Origin: Lactarius indigo
Taxonomy: Eukaryota; Basidiomycota; Agaricomycetes; Russulales; Russulaceae
DNA: 64,000 nt
Direction of reading: 5' to 3'
NCBI GenBank assembly: GCA_025766275.1
Contig: JAFKAC010000001.1
Location: forward strand, 248,001 to 312,000
In this document: positions 1 through 9,572 of the stretch, one piece after another
Position numbering within the stretch: the stretch's first letter is position 1
Layout: every line of letters begins with the position of its first letter
Notes under the pieces: generated by a model
The model's input: the letters and a program-made list of their open reading frames with translations, nothing else
The model's database searches: none
What the model was told of the DNA's origin: nothing
Position numbers and translations under genes: made by a program

Positions 1-2
1 TA

Positions 3-1547
3 AATGAACGGCAAGACAACTGGGTTTGTTATCTACTAATGGCAGAATTCACGCATAACAATTGGCCCAATGAAACCACATGGGAGTCCCCCTTCTTCCT
101 CCTATCAGGGTTCAACCCTCGCGCTGATTGGATCGATAGGCCTTCCCCTATTCCGCAAGTGTCCCTGAGACTAGACCAGTTCAAGCAGGCATGACAGCGT
201 GCATTTTCATGCATGCTCAGGGCGCAGAAGTCATGGGTTAAACACAAAGATACGCCCATGTTCAAGGAAGGAGACCTCGTGTGGCTTGAAGGATGCCACC
301 TACATACCCATCAGCCAACCGTGAAACTAGCGGCCAAACGACATGGACCGTTTAAGGTCGTCCAGGTGATGTCCCCTGTCAACTATCGCCTCGAACTTCC
401 CACACAGTGGAGCATCCATGATGTCTTCCACATAGATCTTCTCACACCTTATCATGAAACACACACGCACGGACCAAATTATCAGCGCCCACCACCGGAT
501 TTGGTCAATAACGAAGAGGAATATGAAGTCGAGAAGATTCTGGACTCACGGCGATTCAGCAGAAGACGTCGGCTTCAGTACCTTGTCAAATGGAAGGGTT
601 ATCCCGACTCGGATAATCAGTGGGTCGATAAGGATGACGTCTTTGCTGATGAAGCTATTCGGGAGTTCAAAAATTCAAACCCCGAACAAGAAGTACATAT
701 AAGGGCTGCCATCCAATGCGATAAGTCACCACCCCCTCTCATGTCCTCTATCCCTCGCAATGACCACCTTGACCTCCTCGAAACCATCATCGCCCCCATC
801 GTCTCCCCTGGCCTCATCGTTCCCGCCACCACTGAACAGCGAAGAGCTCATCAACAGGCTGCATCACAGTCTCGCAACGAACGACCCACAGAAGAGCCGT
901 CGCTACAACGACAAGACAGTACAGCAGACCTGTCCGAGGCATTGCGACGATTTCCAATGCCCACGACGGGAGTGGTCTCTGACGACCCTACAGCAATTCA
1001 ACCACCACCTCCGCCATTGTACAATATCGTCGACCCCGACACCGGAGCCACGACCCACACCATCACAGAAGACGAACTCTTCCAACTTCAAGCGGCTCTC
1101 ACGAGCTCTGAAGGGGCCAGACGTGATGAAGAACTACGAATGGGAGTGGAAGGAGACAGTGCAGAAGTGGCAGGCCGAGCAATTGCATATCACCGCCTCG
1201 CGGCACAAGATGGCGAAGGAGTGGAAGGAGTATTGGACCAAGCTACGCATGACGACCTCTATGACGATTACTACCCCTCACGACACCCATTCTTTGACTA
1301 TGAACAGCACCCTGGAGCCCCAGAGGCTACTCCCTATCTCGTCGACACAGACAGAGCGCCTATGCACAGGGGATACATTACAGCGCCCCATGCTGCTCGT
1401 TGTACGCCACTCGGAGCAGACGACAGCGCCCTCAGTATCATCATCCCTGAGGGGTTCCAGGTCAATGGACGACCTGATTACGTTCCGTTCCCGGTCCGTC
1501 TCCCCAACGGACTTACAGTACAGGCCTCGCACATACAAATTATCAAG
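3..1547 (+). pseudogene. Gypsy-1 pol, 3' part: integrase end, chromodomain, C-terminal extension
   Basis: Frame starting at base 3 encodes the end of the integrase core, the GPY/F-type module (KLAAKRHGPF at about 325-355), and a chromodomain (EEYEVEKILDSRR then LVKWKGYPDSDNQW, about 510-640). About 300 residues of extension follow, Pro/Ser-rich then acidic, ending in a conserved block (YYPSRHPF, PEGFQVNGRPDYVPFP). The core is broken by TGA at 192-194, where Gypsy-2 has CAA and Gypsy-F has CGA; CGA to TGA is the likely change. Copia-A interrupts the gene at 1548, and it resumes at 7933. Chromodomains of this family tether integrase to chromatin; what the extension does is unknown. Confidence 0.9.
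760..1547 (+). other. Overlapping +1-frame ORF in the Gypsy-1 pol extension (truncated by Copia-A)
   Basis: This open frame lies +1 relative to pol inside the post-chromodomain extension. It contains a Trp-rich helical segment (about 1125-1290) with YEWEWKETVQKWQAEQL, a counterpart of the same frame in Gypsy-2 (WQREQL), Gypsy-F (WQQEQL) and Gypsy-H (WQKEQL). Copia-A cuts it at 1548, and the ORF runs only a few codons into the LTR. I list it because the same relative frame is open in all four elements, including diverged Gypsy-H. Whether it is translated is not known. Confidence 0.5.
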
Positions 1548-2175
1548 TGATGAACAGCACACATAGAGATCTTACTCACAGTGACAAAGTATACTGTGGT
1601 GAGATAAGAAGGGTGGCTGGAAAGCAGCAACAGGGGTCAGGCAAGTGAAGCAAGGAAGTTGTCTGGCACACAAGCAGTGAGAACTGATGTTGTTACATTT
1701 AGAGGGAAGGAAGCTTACCTGGCACACAAGCAGTGAGAACTGATGTGGACCAGGAGCGTACATGGTACTCTACTTATACTCCTACAGAGGGTGACAGTAG
1801 TACAAGGTAGGTAACGCTAGTCACAGAATACAAAGGTGCTATTGTTCTACAAAGGGACAAAAGAGTGGATGCTTTGAGAACAAGGAAAAGGAGAACAAGA
1901 AGAGTCCAGAACTAGATGATATCATACTGACATCATAATAAGGATAATACCAAGTAAAGAACAAAGGAAAGTACAAAGACGTTATACAACGCAGAGTCCG
2001 GATGTATGATGTCATTAGAAGTACAGTGATGTCATATGTGACGCAATGATAAGTCCAGATTGTACAGATCAAATAGTATCTAATCTACAAGTCCTGTATA
2101 TCTAATCTAAAGCAGTCCATGCTGCAAGTCCGGTCCGTACGAGCCACTAAGTGCGCAAGGGTCACTTTATCAACA
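1548..2175 (-). repeat. Copia-A 3' LTR
   Basis: 628-bp LTR, downstream copy relative to the minus-strand ORF. TG...CA ends, preceded by TSD TCAAG. It contains two copies of a segment with GTGAGAACTGATGT about 50 bp apart (near 1678 and 1734). Confidence 0.96.
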
Positions 2176-2184
2176 TCTCCCCGT
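2176..2184 (-). other. Copia-A polypurine tract
   Basis: Minus-strand ACGGGGAGA directly abuts the 3' LTR, the expected place for the plus-strand DNA primer. Confidence 0.75.
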
Positions 2185-2194
2185 GATCTACAAT

Positions 2195-5100
2195 CTAAGT
2201 ACACACAAGTCCCATGTCATCATTGTGCTTCTGCAGCAGGACACGCGGTAGTGACTTTGTGAAGCCGTCCGCAACCATATCTATAGTAGGAGTTCTAATG
2301 AGGGTGATGGTCCCCTTTTCAATGTACTCCCGAATGACATGATGCCGTATGGCAATGTGCTTAGACCGTCTCCCAGTGACAGGGTTCAAGGCCAAGTCAA
2401 TGGCACCCTTATTGTCACCATGAAGTGGGATGGGATCGTCAACCTCGTACCCGAGTTCCGTGAGGAAGCTCTGATACCACGCAGCCTGGTTAGCCGCGTC
2501 GGTCATGGCCATGTATTCTGCTTCCGTTGTGTTTTGGGCAACAGTCTTTTGCTTGCGCGAAGACCAGCTTATTGCACCGTTAGCTAGTAGGAACACATAA
2601 CCAGAGGTGGAGTGGCGGTCGTCAGTCTGATCAGCCAGACTGGAATCAGTGTAGCCATGAAGGCCATCGCCATTTGCGCCATCATAGACAATACGCATAT
2701 CCATAGTTCCTACTAGGTAGGATAGGACATACTGCGCAAGTCGCAGATGTTGAGGTGAAGGATTCGCTGCGTACTGCGCCAAACGTGACACAGCGAAAGA
2801 GATATCTGGCCTAGTGCCAATCTGCACATAAAGCAGACTCCCAATCAAGGACTGGTAGTGAGAGATATCTGAGGCAGTTGCCTGCGACGTGTATTTAACC
2901 AGGTGCTCGTCAGCACCAGCGGGCAAGGGTGTGTTGTGTGGTGTGGCATCAGACATGCCGAAGCGTTCAAGGACATCCTTGATATAGCCAGACTGATCTA
3001 TTTCGATGCGTCTAAGGGAGTGGTCGCGCACAATGCGCATACCAAGATAGGACTCTATCTCCCCGAGATCTGTCATCTCATAGCGTTCAGACAAGTCCGA
3101 TTTCAAACGCTTGATACCACTCAGCGAGGGACCCAGTATAGTGATGTCGTCAACGTAGACAATAACGAAGAGTGGATCATACCCCTCCCGTTGAGGCATC
3201 ACATATATGCCAGCATCAGCAAACGTCCGCTTAAAGCCAAGTGTAGTGAGCACTCCATGGAATTGCAAGTTCCATGCGCGGGAGGCCTGTTTGAGACCAT
3301 AGATCGCCTTAACTAGGCGACACACCTTCGTCTCAGAGCCAGTGACAGTGAAACCTTGTGGCTGCTCCATGTAAATCTCCTCGTCAAGCACGCCATTGAG
3401 AAAAGCAGACTTAACATCCATCTGATGGATGTGCCAGTCCTCCAGCGCGGCCAATGCCAGAAGTAAACGTAGCGACTCAAATCGTGCGACGGGAGAGAAG
3501 GTTTCATCAAAATCTACGCCAGGGACCTGCGTGAATCCCTTAGCCACCAAGCGAGCTCTATAGCGGCCATCCGCTTTGAGCTTAAAGACCCATTTGGATT
3601 TTACTGCCTTGCGATTAGGCGGGAGATCCACTAACTCCCAAGTCCCATTCTTAGCTAGGGCGTCCATTTCATACTGACACGCCTTAGTCCACTCATCCGC
3701 AGCCACAGACCGCATGGCCTCTGCATAAGTTGCAGGGTCTCGGCCTACAAAGGCAGCAGCCAATAACTCCGCATACCCCAGACGCCTCCCGCGCCATGCC
3801 GCATTGTCCGCATTGAAGTAACGCGGATTAGGGACAGGGGCACGAGTACTGCGCCTTGGTGCATTGTCCATTTCGCGCAACAGCTGACTACGCTGTGCAT
3901 GATCCTCAAATCCCCCAGGCATTTCTGGTGAGGGAGGAGGGACATGGCGCATAATGCGCGTTGCACTAGGACGCGGCGGGGGTGAAGTGGGAGTGGCTTG
4001 CTCACGCTTAGGTGTGGTTGGCGGAGCTGGCAGAGCAGGTGGTGGTGTGGTAGGGCGTGGTTGGACTTGTGGGGGGTCTAAAAGGTTTTCTACATCCTCC
4101 TCCTCACTACTACTGGAGTGTGCAGGGGAGGGAGCTCGCATTGGTGGTAACGCCGGCGGGTGAGGCACGGCAGTCACTGGTGTGCTAGGCACGACTGGTG
4201 GTGAAGGTGTGGGGTGTGTCTCAACACCCTGAAGGGACAGGAAGCTACTCTCATCGAATGTCACATCCCTGGACACTCGAACGGAGCGGGTTGAGCGGTC
4301 CCAGAGCTTATAGCCCTTAGATTCGGGCTCAAACCCAATAAGCGTGACCTCAATGGCCTTCGCATCTAATTTGCGACGCTTATCAGCGGGTACGTGCATG
4401 TACCCCTTGCATCCGAAGACGCGAAGATGTGAGACATCGGGCACTTTGCCAGAGTGCCAGAGCTCATAAGGAGTGCGCCACTTAAGCCCACGGACTGGAG
4501 AGCGATTATAGATGTGCACAGCTGCGCACACCGCATGCTCCCAGAAGCCTTTAGACATGCCAGCTGTGTGGAGCATGGACATTGCCTTATCCATAATGGT
4601 GCGGTTAAACCGCTCGGCTTTTCCATTGGACTGTGGTGAACCCGGCATCGTGAGGTGATGCTCTATCCCTTTCTGCTTAAGAATGTCCTGCGTGACACTC
4701 GACATGTACTCGCCACCGCGGTCAGAGTGCAGAGCGCACAGTTTATGGCCAGACTGGGTTTCACCCCAGGCCAAATACATCTGCAGCGACTTAGCAAACT
4801 GATCCTTCGACTTAAGGAAGTGGACCACAGTGAACTTAGTGTGGTCATCTATGAAGGTGGCTGTGTAGGTCGAGCCTTGCAAGGACTGAGTTTGCATAGG
4901 ACCGGCGAGGTCACTGTGCACAATCTCAAATTGACGAGTTGTCCTTTTGTTGGAGGACGCAGAAAAGGGTTGGCGAGTGGATTTACCCATTTCGCACCCA
5001 TGGCAGACTGTGTGGGCCGTGGTGGAGCTATCTATGTCCATGCCAGTAGTGGCAGAGGGACCATGCGCCTTCAGCGCCGCAGAGGAGATGTGTCCCATGC

Positions 5101-6517
5101 GTTGATGCCAGATATCAAGTGTGGCAGCACTTGATTTTGTGTGGGCGTTGAGGCCGACGCTGGCTGCGTCCAACCAGTATAGGTTGTCCTCAAGGTAGCC
5201 TTTGGCCACACATTTTTGGTTGATAGATATTTTAAATGAGCCACTATCGAAGGCAATCTCAGCACCCTTTTGTGCCAGGGCGCGCGTCGACAAGAAGCGC
5301 GTCTTCACCTGTGGTAGGTGTAGCACATTACTGAGGGTGATAGAGATACCCTGGCTCGTAGTAAAGACGACAGACCCGACACCCACTTGGTCTATAGTGG
5401 ACTTATCACCCAGGCGTACAGTGCCTTTAGTTTGGGTGTAGTCCTTGAAGTCAGACCGATGTGGTGTAATGTGGTGTGTAGCACCACTGTCCATCATCCA
5501 ACGTACATGCGAGGCAGTATACAAGGCAACAGAGATTGATTCAGAGGCCCAATCTATGGCGGGCTCTACAACCTCCTTAATGGAGGCGGTGGTAGGTACT
5601 AAGACATGACTGTTTGCGGCCTTGTTGCCTGCCTTCTCCTTCTCCTTTGCGTCAGCCTCATCCTTCTTTTTCTTCCTGCAGTCAGGCTTGATGTGGCCCT
5701 TTTTGTTGCAATAGTGGCAAGTCAGACCAGAGTGGTCCTTCTTGCCCTTTTTGCCCGTCGACTTGACGGGGGCCACCTTGTTGAGGGAAGAGCCAGAGGG
5801 CCCAGCGCGGCGAGCTTCTTCCGACACTATGCGCGCAATTATTTCAGCGTGCTTGAGTGTGGAGGGGGCCCCACTGGCAAGGATGGTCGAGGCCAACACC
5901 TCATAAGAGGGCGGCAGCGCGTGGAGGAGAATGAGGCAGTATTGGACGTCAGAGACACCCATCTGCGCGTTGGAAAGAGCAACCCTTAGCTCATTGAGCT
6001 TGGCCAGCTGAGCGGCCATGGGTGCGGAGTCGTCGAGGCGGGCTTGCGTTAATTGGATCCACAAGTTAAAGATGGTGGTGCTGCCTGAAGCACCAGCGTA
6101 TACGTCTCTCAGCTTGTCCCACTTTGCCTTGAAAGTGGCATAGACAATATTGTCCGCCACAAGGGAGTAGACATCTGGCTTTAAGTAAAGGCGGAGGTAC
6201 GCCTTGGAGCGTCGCTGGACTGAGTCCCACTCATCGGTAGTGATGCCAGATGGGGGTGTGTCCAAGGTGAACACATCTTCAGCCTCATGTAGCGTGAGGA
6301 TAGCCTCAATGGTCCCAGACCATTCATTCCAGCCAGTGCCGTCAAACTGAGTGAGGTGGATGCCAGATGGCATGCCGAAGTTGGCACTGTGGGCCTGAGA
6401 GAGACGTGTGGAGGGTGTGGACCCAGAAGGAGGAGGGAGTGAGCCTCCTGCAGAGCCACCAGTGGGGCTGGGAGGAGCACCAGCACCGGCAGCAGGGGTA
6501 GATGAAGAACCAGACAT
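2195..6517 (-). CDS. Copia-A Gag-Pol polyprotein, intact
   Basis: A single 1440-residue ORF with ATG at 6517 and no break encodes the whole Copia polyprotein. In order: Gag; CCHC zinc knuckle CHYCNKKGHIKPDC (about 265); aspartic protease WMMDSGATHH (about 340); integrase HHCC (475-510); integrase core with HSDLAGP (535), HSDRGGEY (599) and the Glu in NGKAERFN (632); a Pro-rich linker; reverse transcriptase with YVDD (about 1120); and RNase H with TEAEYM (about 1330). The order protease-integrase-RT-RNase H defines Copia. The tail (MVADGFTKSLPR) is complete. With near-identical LTRs this is a plausible autonomous element. No gag-pol frameshift is seen, so Gag excess would need another mechanism. 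Confidence 0.97.
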   Translation of the reverse strand: MSGSSSTPAAGAGAPPSPTGGSAGGSLPPPSGSTPSTRLSQAHSANFGMPSGIHLTQFDGTGWNEWSGTIEAILTLHEAEDVFTLDTPPSGITTDEWDSVQRRSKAYLRLYLKPDVYSLVADNIVYATFKAKWDKLRDVYAGASGSTTIFNLWIQLTQARLDDSAPMAAQLAKLNELRVALSNAQMGVSDVQYCLILLHALPPSYEVLASTILASGAPSTLKHAEIIARIVSEEARRAGPSGSSLNKVAPVKSTGKKGKKDHSGLTCHYCNKKGHIKPDCRKKKKDEADAKEKEKAGNKAANSHVLVPTTASIKEVVEPAIDWASESISVALYTASHVRWMMDSGATHHITPHRSDFKDYTQTKGTVRLGDKSTIDQVGVGSVVFTTSQGISITLSNVLHLPQVKTRFLSTRALAQKGAEIAFDSGSFKISINQKCVAKGYLEDNLYWLDAASVGLNAHTKSSAATLDIWHQRMGHISSAALKAHGPSATTGMDIDSSTTAHTVCHGCEMGKSTRQPFSASSNKRTTRQFEIVHSDLAGPMQTQSLQGSTYTATFIDDHTKFTVVHFLKSKDQFAKSLQMYLAWGETQSGHKLCALHSDRGGEYMSSVTQDILKQKGIEHHLTMPGSPQSNGKAERFNRTIMDKAMSMLHTAGMSKGFWEHAVCAAVHIYNRSPVRGLKWRTPYELWHSGKVPDVSHLRVFGCKGYMHVPADKRRKLDAKAIEVTLIGFEPESKGYKLWDRSTRSVRVSRDVTFDESSFLSLQGVETHPTPSPPVVPSTPVTAVPHPPALPPMRAPSPAHSSSSEEEDVENLLDPPQVQPRPTTPPPALPAPPTTPKREQATPTSPPPRPSATRIMRHVPPPSPEMPGGFEDHAQRSQLLREMDNAPRRSTRAPVPNPRYFNADNAAWRGRRLGYAELLAAAFVGRDPATYAEAMRSVAADEWTKACQYEMDALAKNGTWELVDLPPNRKAVKSKWVFKLKADGRYRARLVAKGFTQVPGVDFDETFSPVARFESLRLLLALAALEDWHIHQMDVKSAFLNGVLDEEIYMEQPQGFTVTGSETKVCRLVKAIYGLKQASRAWNLQFHGVLTTLGFKRTFADAGIYVMPQREGYDPLFVIVYVDDITILGPSLSGIKRLKSDLSERYEMTDLGEIESYLGMRIVRDHSLRRIEIDQSGYIKDVLERFGMSDATPHNTPLPAGADEHLVKYTSQATASDISHYQSLIGSLLYVQIGTRPDISFAVSRLAQYAANPSPQHLRLAQYVLSYLVGTMDMRIVYDGANGDGLHGYTDSSLADQTDDRHSTSGYVFLLANGAISWSSRKQKTVAQNTTEAEYMAMTDAANQAAWYQSFLTELGYEVDDPIPLHGDNKGAIDLALNPVTGRRSKHIAIRHHVIREYIEKGTITLIRTPTIDMVADGFTKSLPRVLLQKHNDDMGLVCT

Positions 6518-7280
6518 TGGGATGATTTATCTGTCGCCGAGGAGCAGTCAGCAACAGTGCTTCATAGTTGCAAGACATAAAGATAGAGGGGGTACCACTC
6601 CTGTCTGTGATTCTGTAAGGCCAGAACGCTAACGCGTCCTGCCTCCTGATAGTACGCCAGTGATACAAGGGCTAGGCCCAGGTTGAAGGAATCCCTTTGC
6701 CATACCATGAGCTAGCTGCCAGCCAGGATGTGTCTAAGACACAGCTCAAATGGTTTGCGTCAGGGGGAAGGTGAAGGGAATGCTTTCAGAGCCCAAGGCT
6801 GTCTACCTCAGCCTCCTCGGCCTGTTGGTTGCCTCATCGCCACAAGTGGCTTTACTGAATCCTTTCCCATTGCCGCTACAAGGCAGGTATCTGGTTGCAG
6901 AACACCATAATGGTGAACACCCCCCAGAGCCTGAACCAGGTTTTACACTCCCATGGTGAGGAGATCCTGCGCCCAGTGTGGAGCACCAGAGACAGCTGGC
7001 GCTAAGCTCCACAATACACAGCCCAGTGGGCCATGCACGCCTGGATATTTTGAAGTTAAGGGGCTACCAGACCCAGTCTCCTTGCGCATAGCGCAGGGGC
7101 TAGGAAAACAGTAGGGGTGAAAGTAGGACTACTGGGCTGTACATACATAGGAGGTTCCTTAGCAGAGACAAGTGGCGCCCCACTGCTCTCTGCCTTGGGC
7201 AAGGCTGGTAAGGCCCCAGACAGACCTTAGCCTGGTGTGTCCTCCTAGGAAGACAGTGACCAGCCAAGTGGAGTGGCTAG
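6518..7280 (-). other. Copia-A untranslated leader
   Basis: About 760 bases between PBS and Gag ATG. I see no conserved coding potential here; it is probably the leader and packaging region. Short ORFs on both strands are not supported by homology. Confidence 0.6.
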
Positions 7281-7299
7281 GGCACCAGGGCCCATAACC
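7281..7299 (-). other. Copia-A primer-binding site, half-tRNA-iMet type
   Basis: Next to the 5' LTR the minus strand reads GGTTATGGGCCCTGGTGCC. Its complement, ending GGGCCCATAACC, matches the anticodon stem-loop of eukaryotic initiator tRNA-Met (CAU anticodon inside). Drosophila copia is known to use a cleaved 5' half of this tRNA as primer. Copia-C, -D and -G have the same 12-nt core. Confidence 0.8.
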
Positions 7300-7927
7300 T
7301 GATGAACAGCACACATAGAGATCTTACTCACAGTGACAAAGTATACTGTGGTGAGATAAGAAGGGTGGCTGGAAAGCAGCAACAGGGGTCAGGCAAGTGA
7401 AGCAAGGAAGTTGTCTGGCACACAAGCAGTGAGAACTGATGTTGTTACATTTAGAGGGAAGGAAGCTTACCTGGCACACAAGCAGTGAGAACTGATGTGG
7501 ACCAGGAGCGTACATGGTACTCTACTTATACTCCTACAGAGGGTGACAGTAGTACAAGGTAGGTAACGCTAGTCACAGAATACAAAGGTGCTATTGTTCT
7601 ACAAAGGGACAAAAGAGTGGATGCTTTGAGAACAAGGAAAAGGAGAACAAGAAGAGTCCAGAACTAGATGATATCATACTGACATCATAATAAGGATAAT
7701 ACCAAGTAAAGAACAAAGGAAAGTACAAAGACGTTATACAACGCAGAGTCCGGATGTATGATGTCATTAGAAGTACAGTGATGTCATATGTGACGCAATG
7801 ATAAGTCCAGATTGTACAGATCAAATAGTATCTAATCTACAAGTCCTGTATATCTAATCTAAAGCAGTCCATGCTGCAAGTCCGGTCCGTACGAGCCGCT
7901 AAGTGCGCAAGGGTCACTTTATCAACA
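7300..7927 (-). repeat. Copia-A 5' LTR with TATA box
   Basis: 628-bp promoter-bearing LTR for the minus-strand element. A TATA-like TATAAG lies at 7525-7530 (complement). It is followed on the right by TSD TCAAG (7928-7932). Confidence 0.96.
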
Positions 7928-7932
7928 TCAAG

Positions 7933-8322
7933 GCCAGCGACCCCTTCGTTCTCGGAATAGTCCCAGGATCCCCATACATTTATGGGAAGCCACTATACGC
8001 CACGCCACACCTCCCACACAACAACCGCGCCTTTATCGTGCATGAGGATCTCTTCCTGATTAGAGATTGTCATCCCGCCGATGCCATGCTCCAGTGCATC
8101 CACGACGTTACGCTTACAGAAGAGGTGCGTCATTATAGGCAGCATGCATTTGCCGAGGACCAGCTCGAAGGGCGCATTCGGCGTCTTCAAGAGGAGAAGG
8201 GGGTCGTCCACCACCGCAAGATGGACTCCATCTACAGGCTGGAGCGTGCTAATGCCTTACCAAGGATTGAAGATGAGATCAAGGCTGTGAGGCGGGTTAG
8301 CAGGGACACTATTAATTTGTGA
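7933..8322 (+). pseudogene. Gypsy-1 pol C-terminal tail, resumed after Copia-A
   Basis: Continues the extension interrupted at 1547 in the same frame (HIQIIK joined to ASDPFVLG). It encodes the most conserved part of the extension: GKPLYATPHL, then DVTLTEEVRHYRQHAF, and a terminal coiled-coil-like stretch with SIYRLERANALPRIEDE. It ends at TGA 8320-8322. Gypsy-2, Gypsy-F and Gypsy-H carry clear counterparts. The tract AAAAGGGGGTGA at about 8340-8351 then abuts the 3' LTR as the polypurine primer. Confidence 0.9.
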
Positions 8323-8351
8323 GGTGGGCCTCACTCCTGAAAAGGGGGTGA

Positions 8352-8860
8352 TGTTACGGTACGGACTTTACTACGGAAGGTGTATGACTCATGGCCGGTT
8401 ATGACTACGGCCCGACCTGATATTAGTCATGGACTCTTACATCGTATCAGTCAACATAGGTAGTTCACATGTGATAGCGGCCTGTGTATGACTCATTCCT
8501 AGGATAGCTGTACTAGGGTTCGAGCTAGTTACGCTATTAGTTTCTGACTGTTCTAGTGGCGCTTTAAAGCCCGCGTGTATCTGTATAAGTAGTCGTCTTA
8601 GAAGACCAAGAGTCCCCATCTTGGTCTTCTTCAATCCACCCTTTCTGACTCGTCTCTTGTCTGCCTTAGTCTCTAGACTAAGCGTGCCTCCACTTCTATC
8701 CACCAAGGGATAGTCTTCTACTCTTTTGCTGCAGCATGTGCCAGTGTGCCCCTGTTCAGCTTGCGTTGGGTTGACACGTGATCCCCATTCGCCTTTGCTT
8801 CGCTAAGTTGATTGCGCCAATCTTAAGTCCAAGTTGGACTAACGCCGGTGGAGCGTAACA
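8352..8860 (+). repeat. Gypsy-1 3' LTR
   Basis: 509-bp LTR starting TGTTACGGTACGGAC and ending GGAGCGTAACA, homologous to the Gypsy-2 and Gypsy-F LTRs. It contains the GAAGACCAAGA / ATCTTGGTCTTC inverted pair seen in this family. It is flanked on the right by GACAG, the likely TSD, whose partner is outside the window. Confidence 0.95.
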
Positions 8861-8969
8861 GACAGCATGCATCAATTGTGACTGGTCCGAATGCACTTCT
8901 CAGCCACGCCATCAGGTGCTTCATGACGCCCTGCAGCAGCTGATGCAGGATATCTGGCGTGATGGAGAT
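8861..8969 (-). pseudogene. Plavaka transposase fragment between two Gypsy insertions
   Basis: The minus strand of this 109-bp island translates without a stop and contains ITPDILHQLLQGVMKHLMAWL, a hallmark block of Plavaka transposases of Agaricomycetes. It continues directly the reading frame that stops at 17388, with Gypsy-2 (TSD GAGAT) between. It is bounded on the left by the Gypsy-1 LTR; the rest of the gene lies beyond the left edge. Confidence 0.88.
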
Positions 8970-9481
8970 TGTTACGGTACGGACTTAATGACTCATCACA
9001 TACAACTCACGACCGGTTATGACTATGGTCCGGTATCAGCATTAGTCATGGATTCTTACATCATATCAGTCAGCATGGTAGTTCGCATGTGATTGTGACT
9101 CATGTATGACTCATTCCTAGGATAGCGGTACTAGGGTTCGAGCTAGTTACGCTATTGGTTACCTATTATTCCAGCAGCGCTTTAAAGCCCGCGCGTATCT
9201 GTATAAGTAGTCGACTCGGAAGACCAAGAGTCCCCATCTTGGTCTTCTTCAATCCACCCTTCTCTGAATCGTCTTTTGCCTGCCTTAGTCTTCGAACTAA
9301 GAGTACTTCCGCTTGTATCCACCAAGGGATACCATTCTTTGTCATTTCGCTGCAGCGTGTGCAAGAGTGCCCCTGTTCAGCTTGCGTTGGGTTGACACGT
9401 GATCCCCATTCACCTGACTTCCGCTAAGTCGATTACGCCTTTCACGAGTCCAAGTTGGACTAACGCCGGTGGAGCGTAACA
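8970..9481 (+). repeat. Gypsy-2 5' LTR
   Basis: 512-bp LTR, TG...CA ends, preceded by TSD GAGAT. It carries the promoter listed separately. It has nine differences from the 3' LTR, all CG versus TG or CA. Confidence 0.96.
9202..9246 (+). promoter_or_regulatory. Gypsy-2 LTR core promoter and predicted RNA start
   Basis: TATAAG at 9202-9207 lies 34 bp upstream of ATCTTGGTCTT (9236-9246), a normal TATA-to-start distance. The 11-mer is the exact reverse complement of the PBS at 9484-9494, so an RNA beginning here could fold back and prime on itself. The start site is inferred, not mapped. Confidence 0.6.
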
Positions 9482-9483
9482 TT

Positions 9484-9494
9484 AAGACCAAGAT
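9484..9494 (+). other. Gypsy-2 self-priming-type primer-binding site
   Basis: AAGACCAAGAT begins two bases after the LTR. It does not look like a tRNA 3' end. It is an 11-nt perfect complement of the LTR segment at the predicted RNA 5' end, the arrangement established for Tf1 of fission yeast. Confidence 0.7.
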
Positions 9495-9572
9495 CCTCAT
9501 CGTGGCGTACTCGACCAGAGATCAGTGGACGAACTTCCATCCTTATCATATCGAACGACGAGGAGATCGCAA

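Larger units (their letters stand above)
1548..7927 (-). mobile_element. Copia-A: complete, intact Ty1/Copia retrotransposon
   Basis: Complete minus-strand element of 6380 bp: two 628-bp LTRs starting TGATGAACAG and ending CAACA on the plus strand, an initiator-tRNA-like PBS, one uninterrupted Gag-Pol ORF and a polypurine tract. TSD TCAAG is present at 1543-1547 and 7928-7932. By eye the LTRs differ at one position (GAGCCACT versus GAGCCGCT, a CpG site), so the insertion is recent. It sits in the C-terminal extension of Gypsy-1 pol. Confidence 0.97.
1..8860 (+). mobile_element. Gypsy-1: Ty3/Gypsy chromodomain retrotransposon, 5' part outside the window
   Basis: Plus-strand LTR retrotransposon entering from the left edge in the integrase gene and ending with a 3' LTR at 8352-8860. 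It is interrupted by the complete Copia-A element (1548-7927). Removing Copia-A and one copy of its 5-bp duplication rejoins the reading frame at codon level. The protein and LTR are close relatives of Gypsy-2 and Gypsy-F. The right flank (from 8861) is Plavaka transposase sequence, so the element landed in that gene; its left flank and TSD partner lie outside the window. An in-frame TGA at 192-194 shows this copy is dead. Confidence 0.93.

Noticed and set aside
3078..5134. Plus-strand ORFs opposite the Copia-A polyprotein
   Set aside because: They are antisense shadows of a strongly supported minus-strand gene, with no recognisable domains.
7288..7299. tRNA-Met gene suggested by GGGCCCATAACC
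   Set aside because: Only the anticodon arm is present and always at an LTR edge. No acceptor stem or TPsiC arm follows, so these are primer-binding sites.
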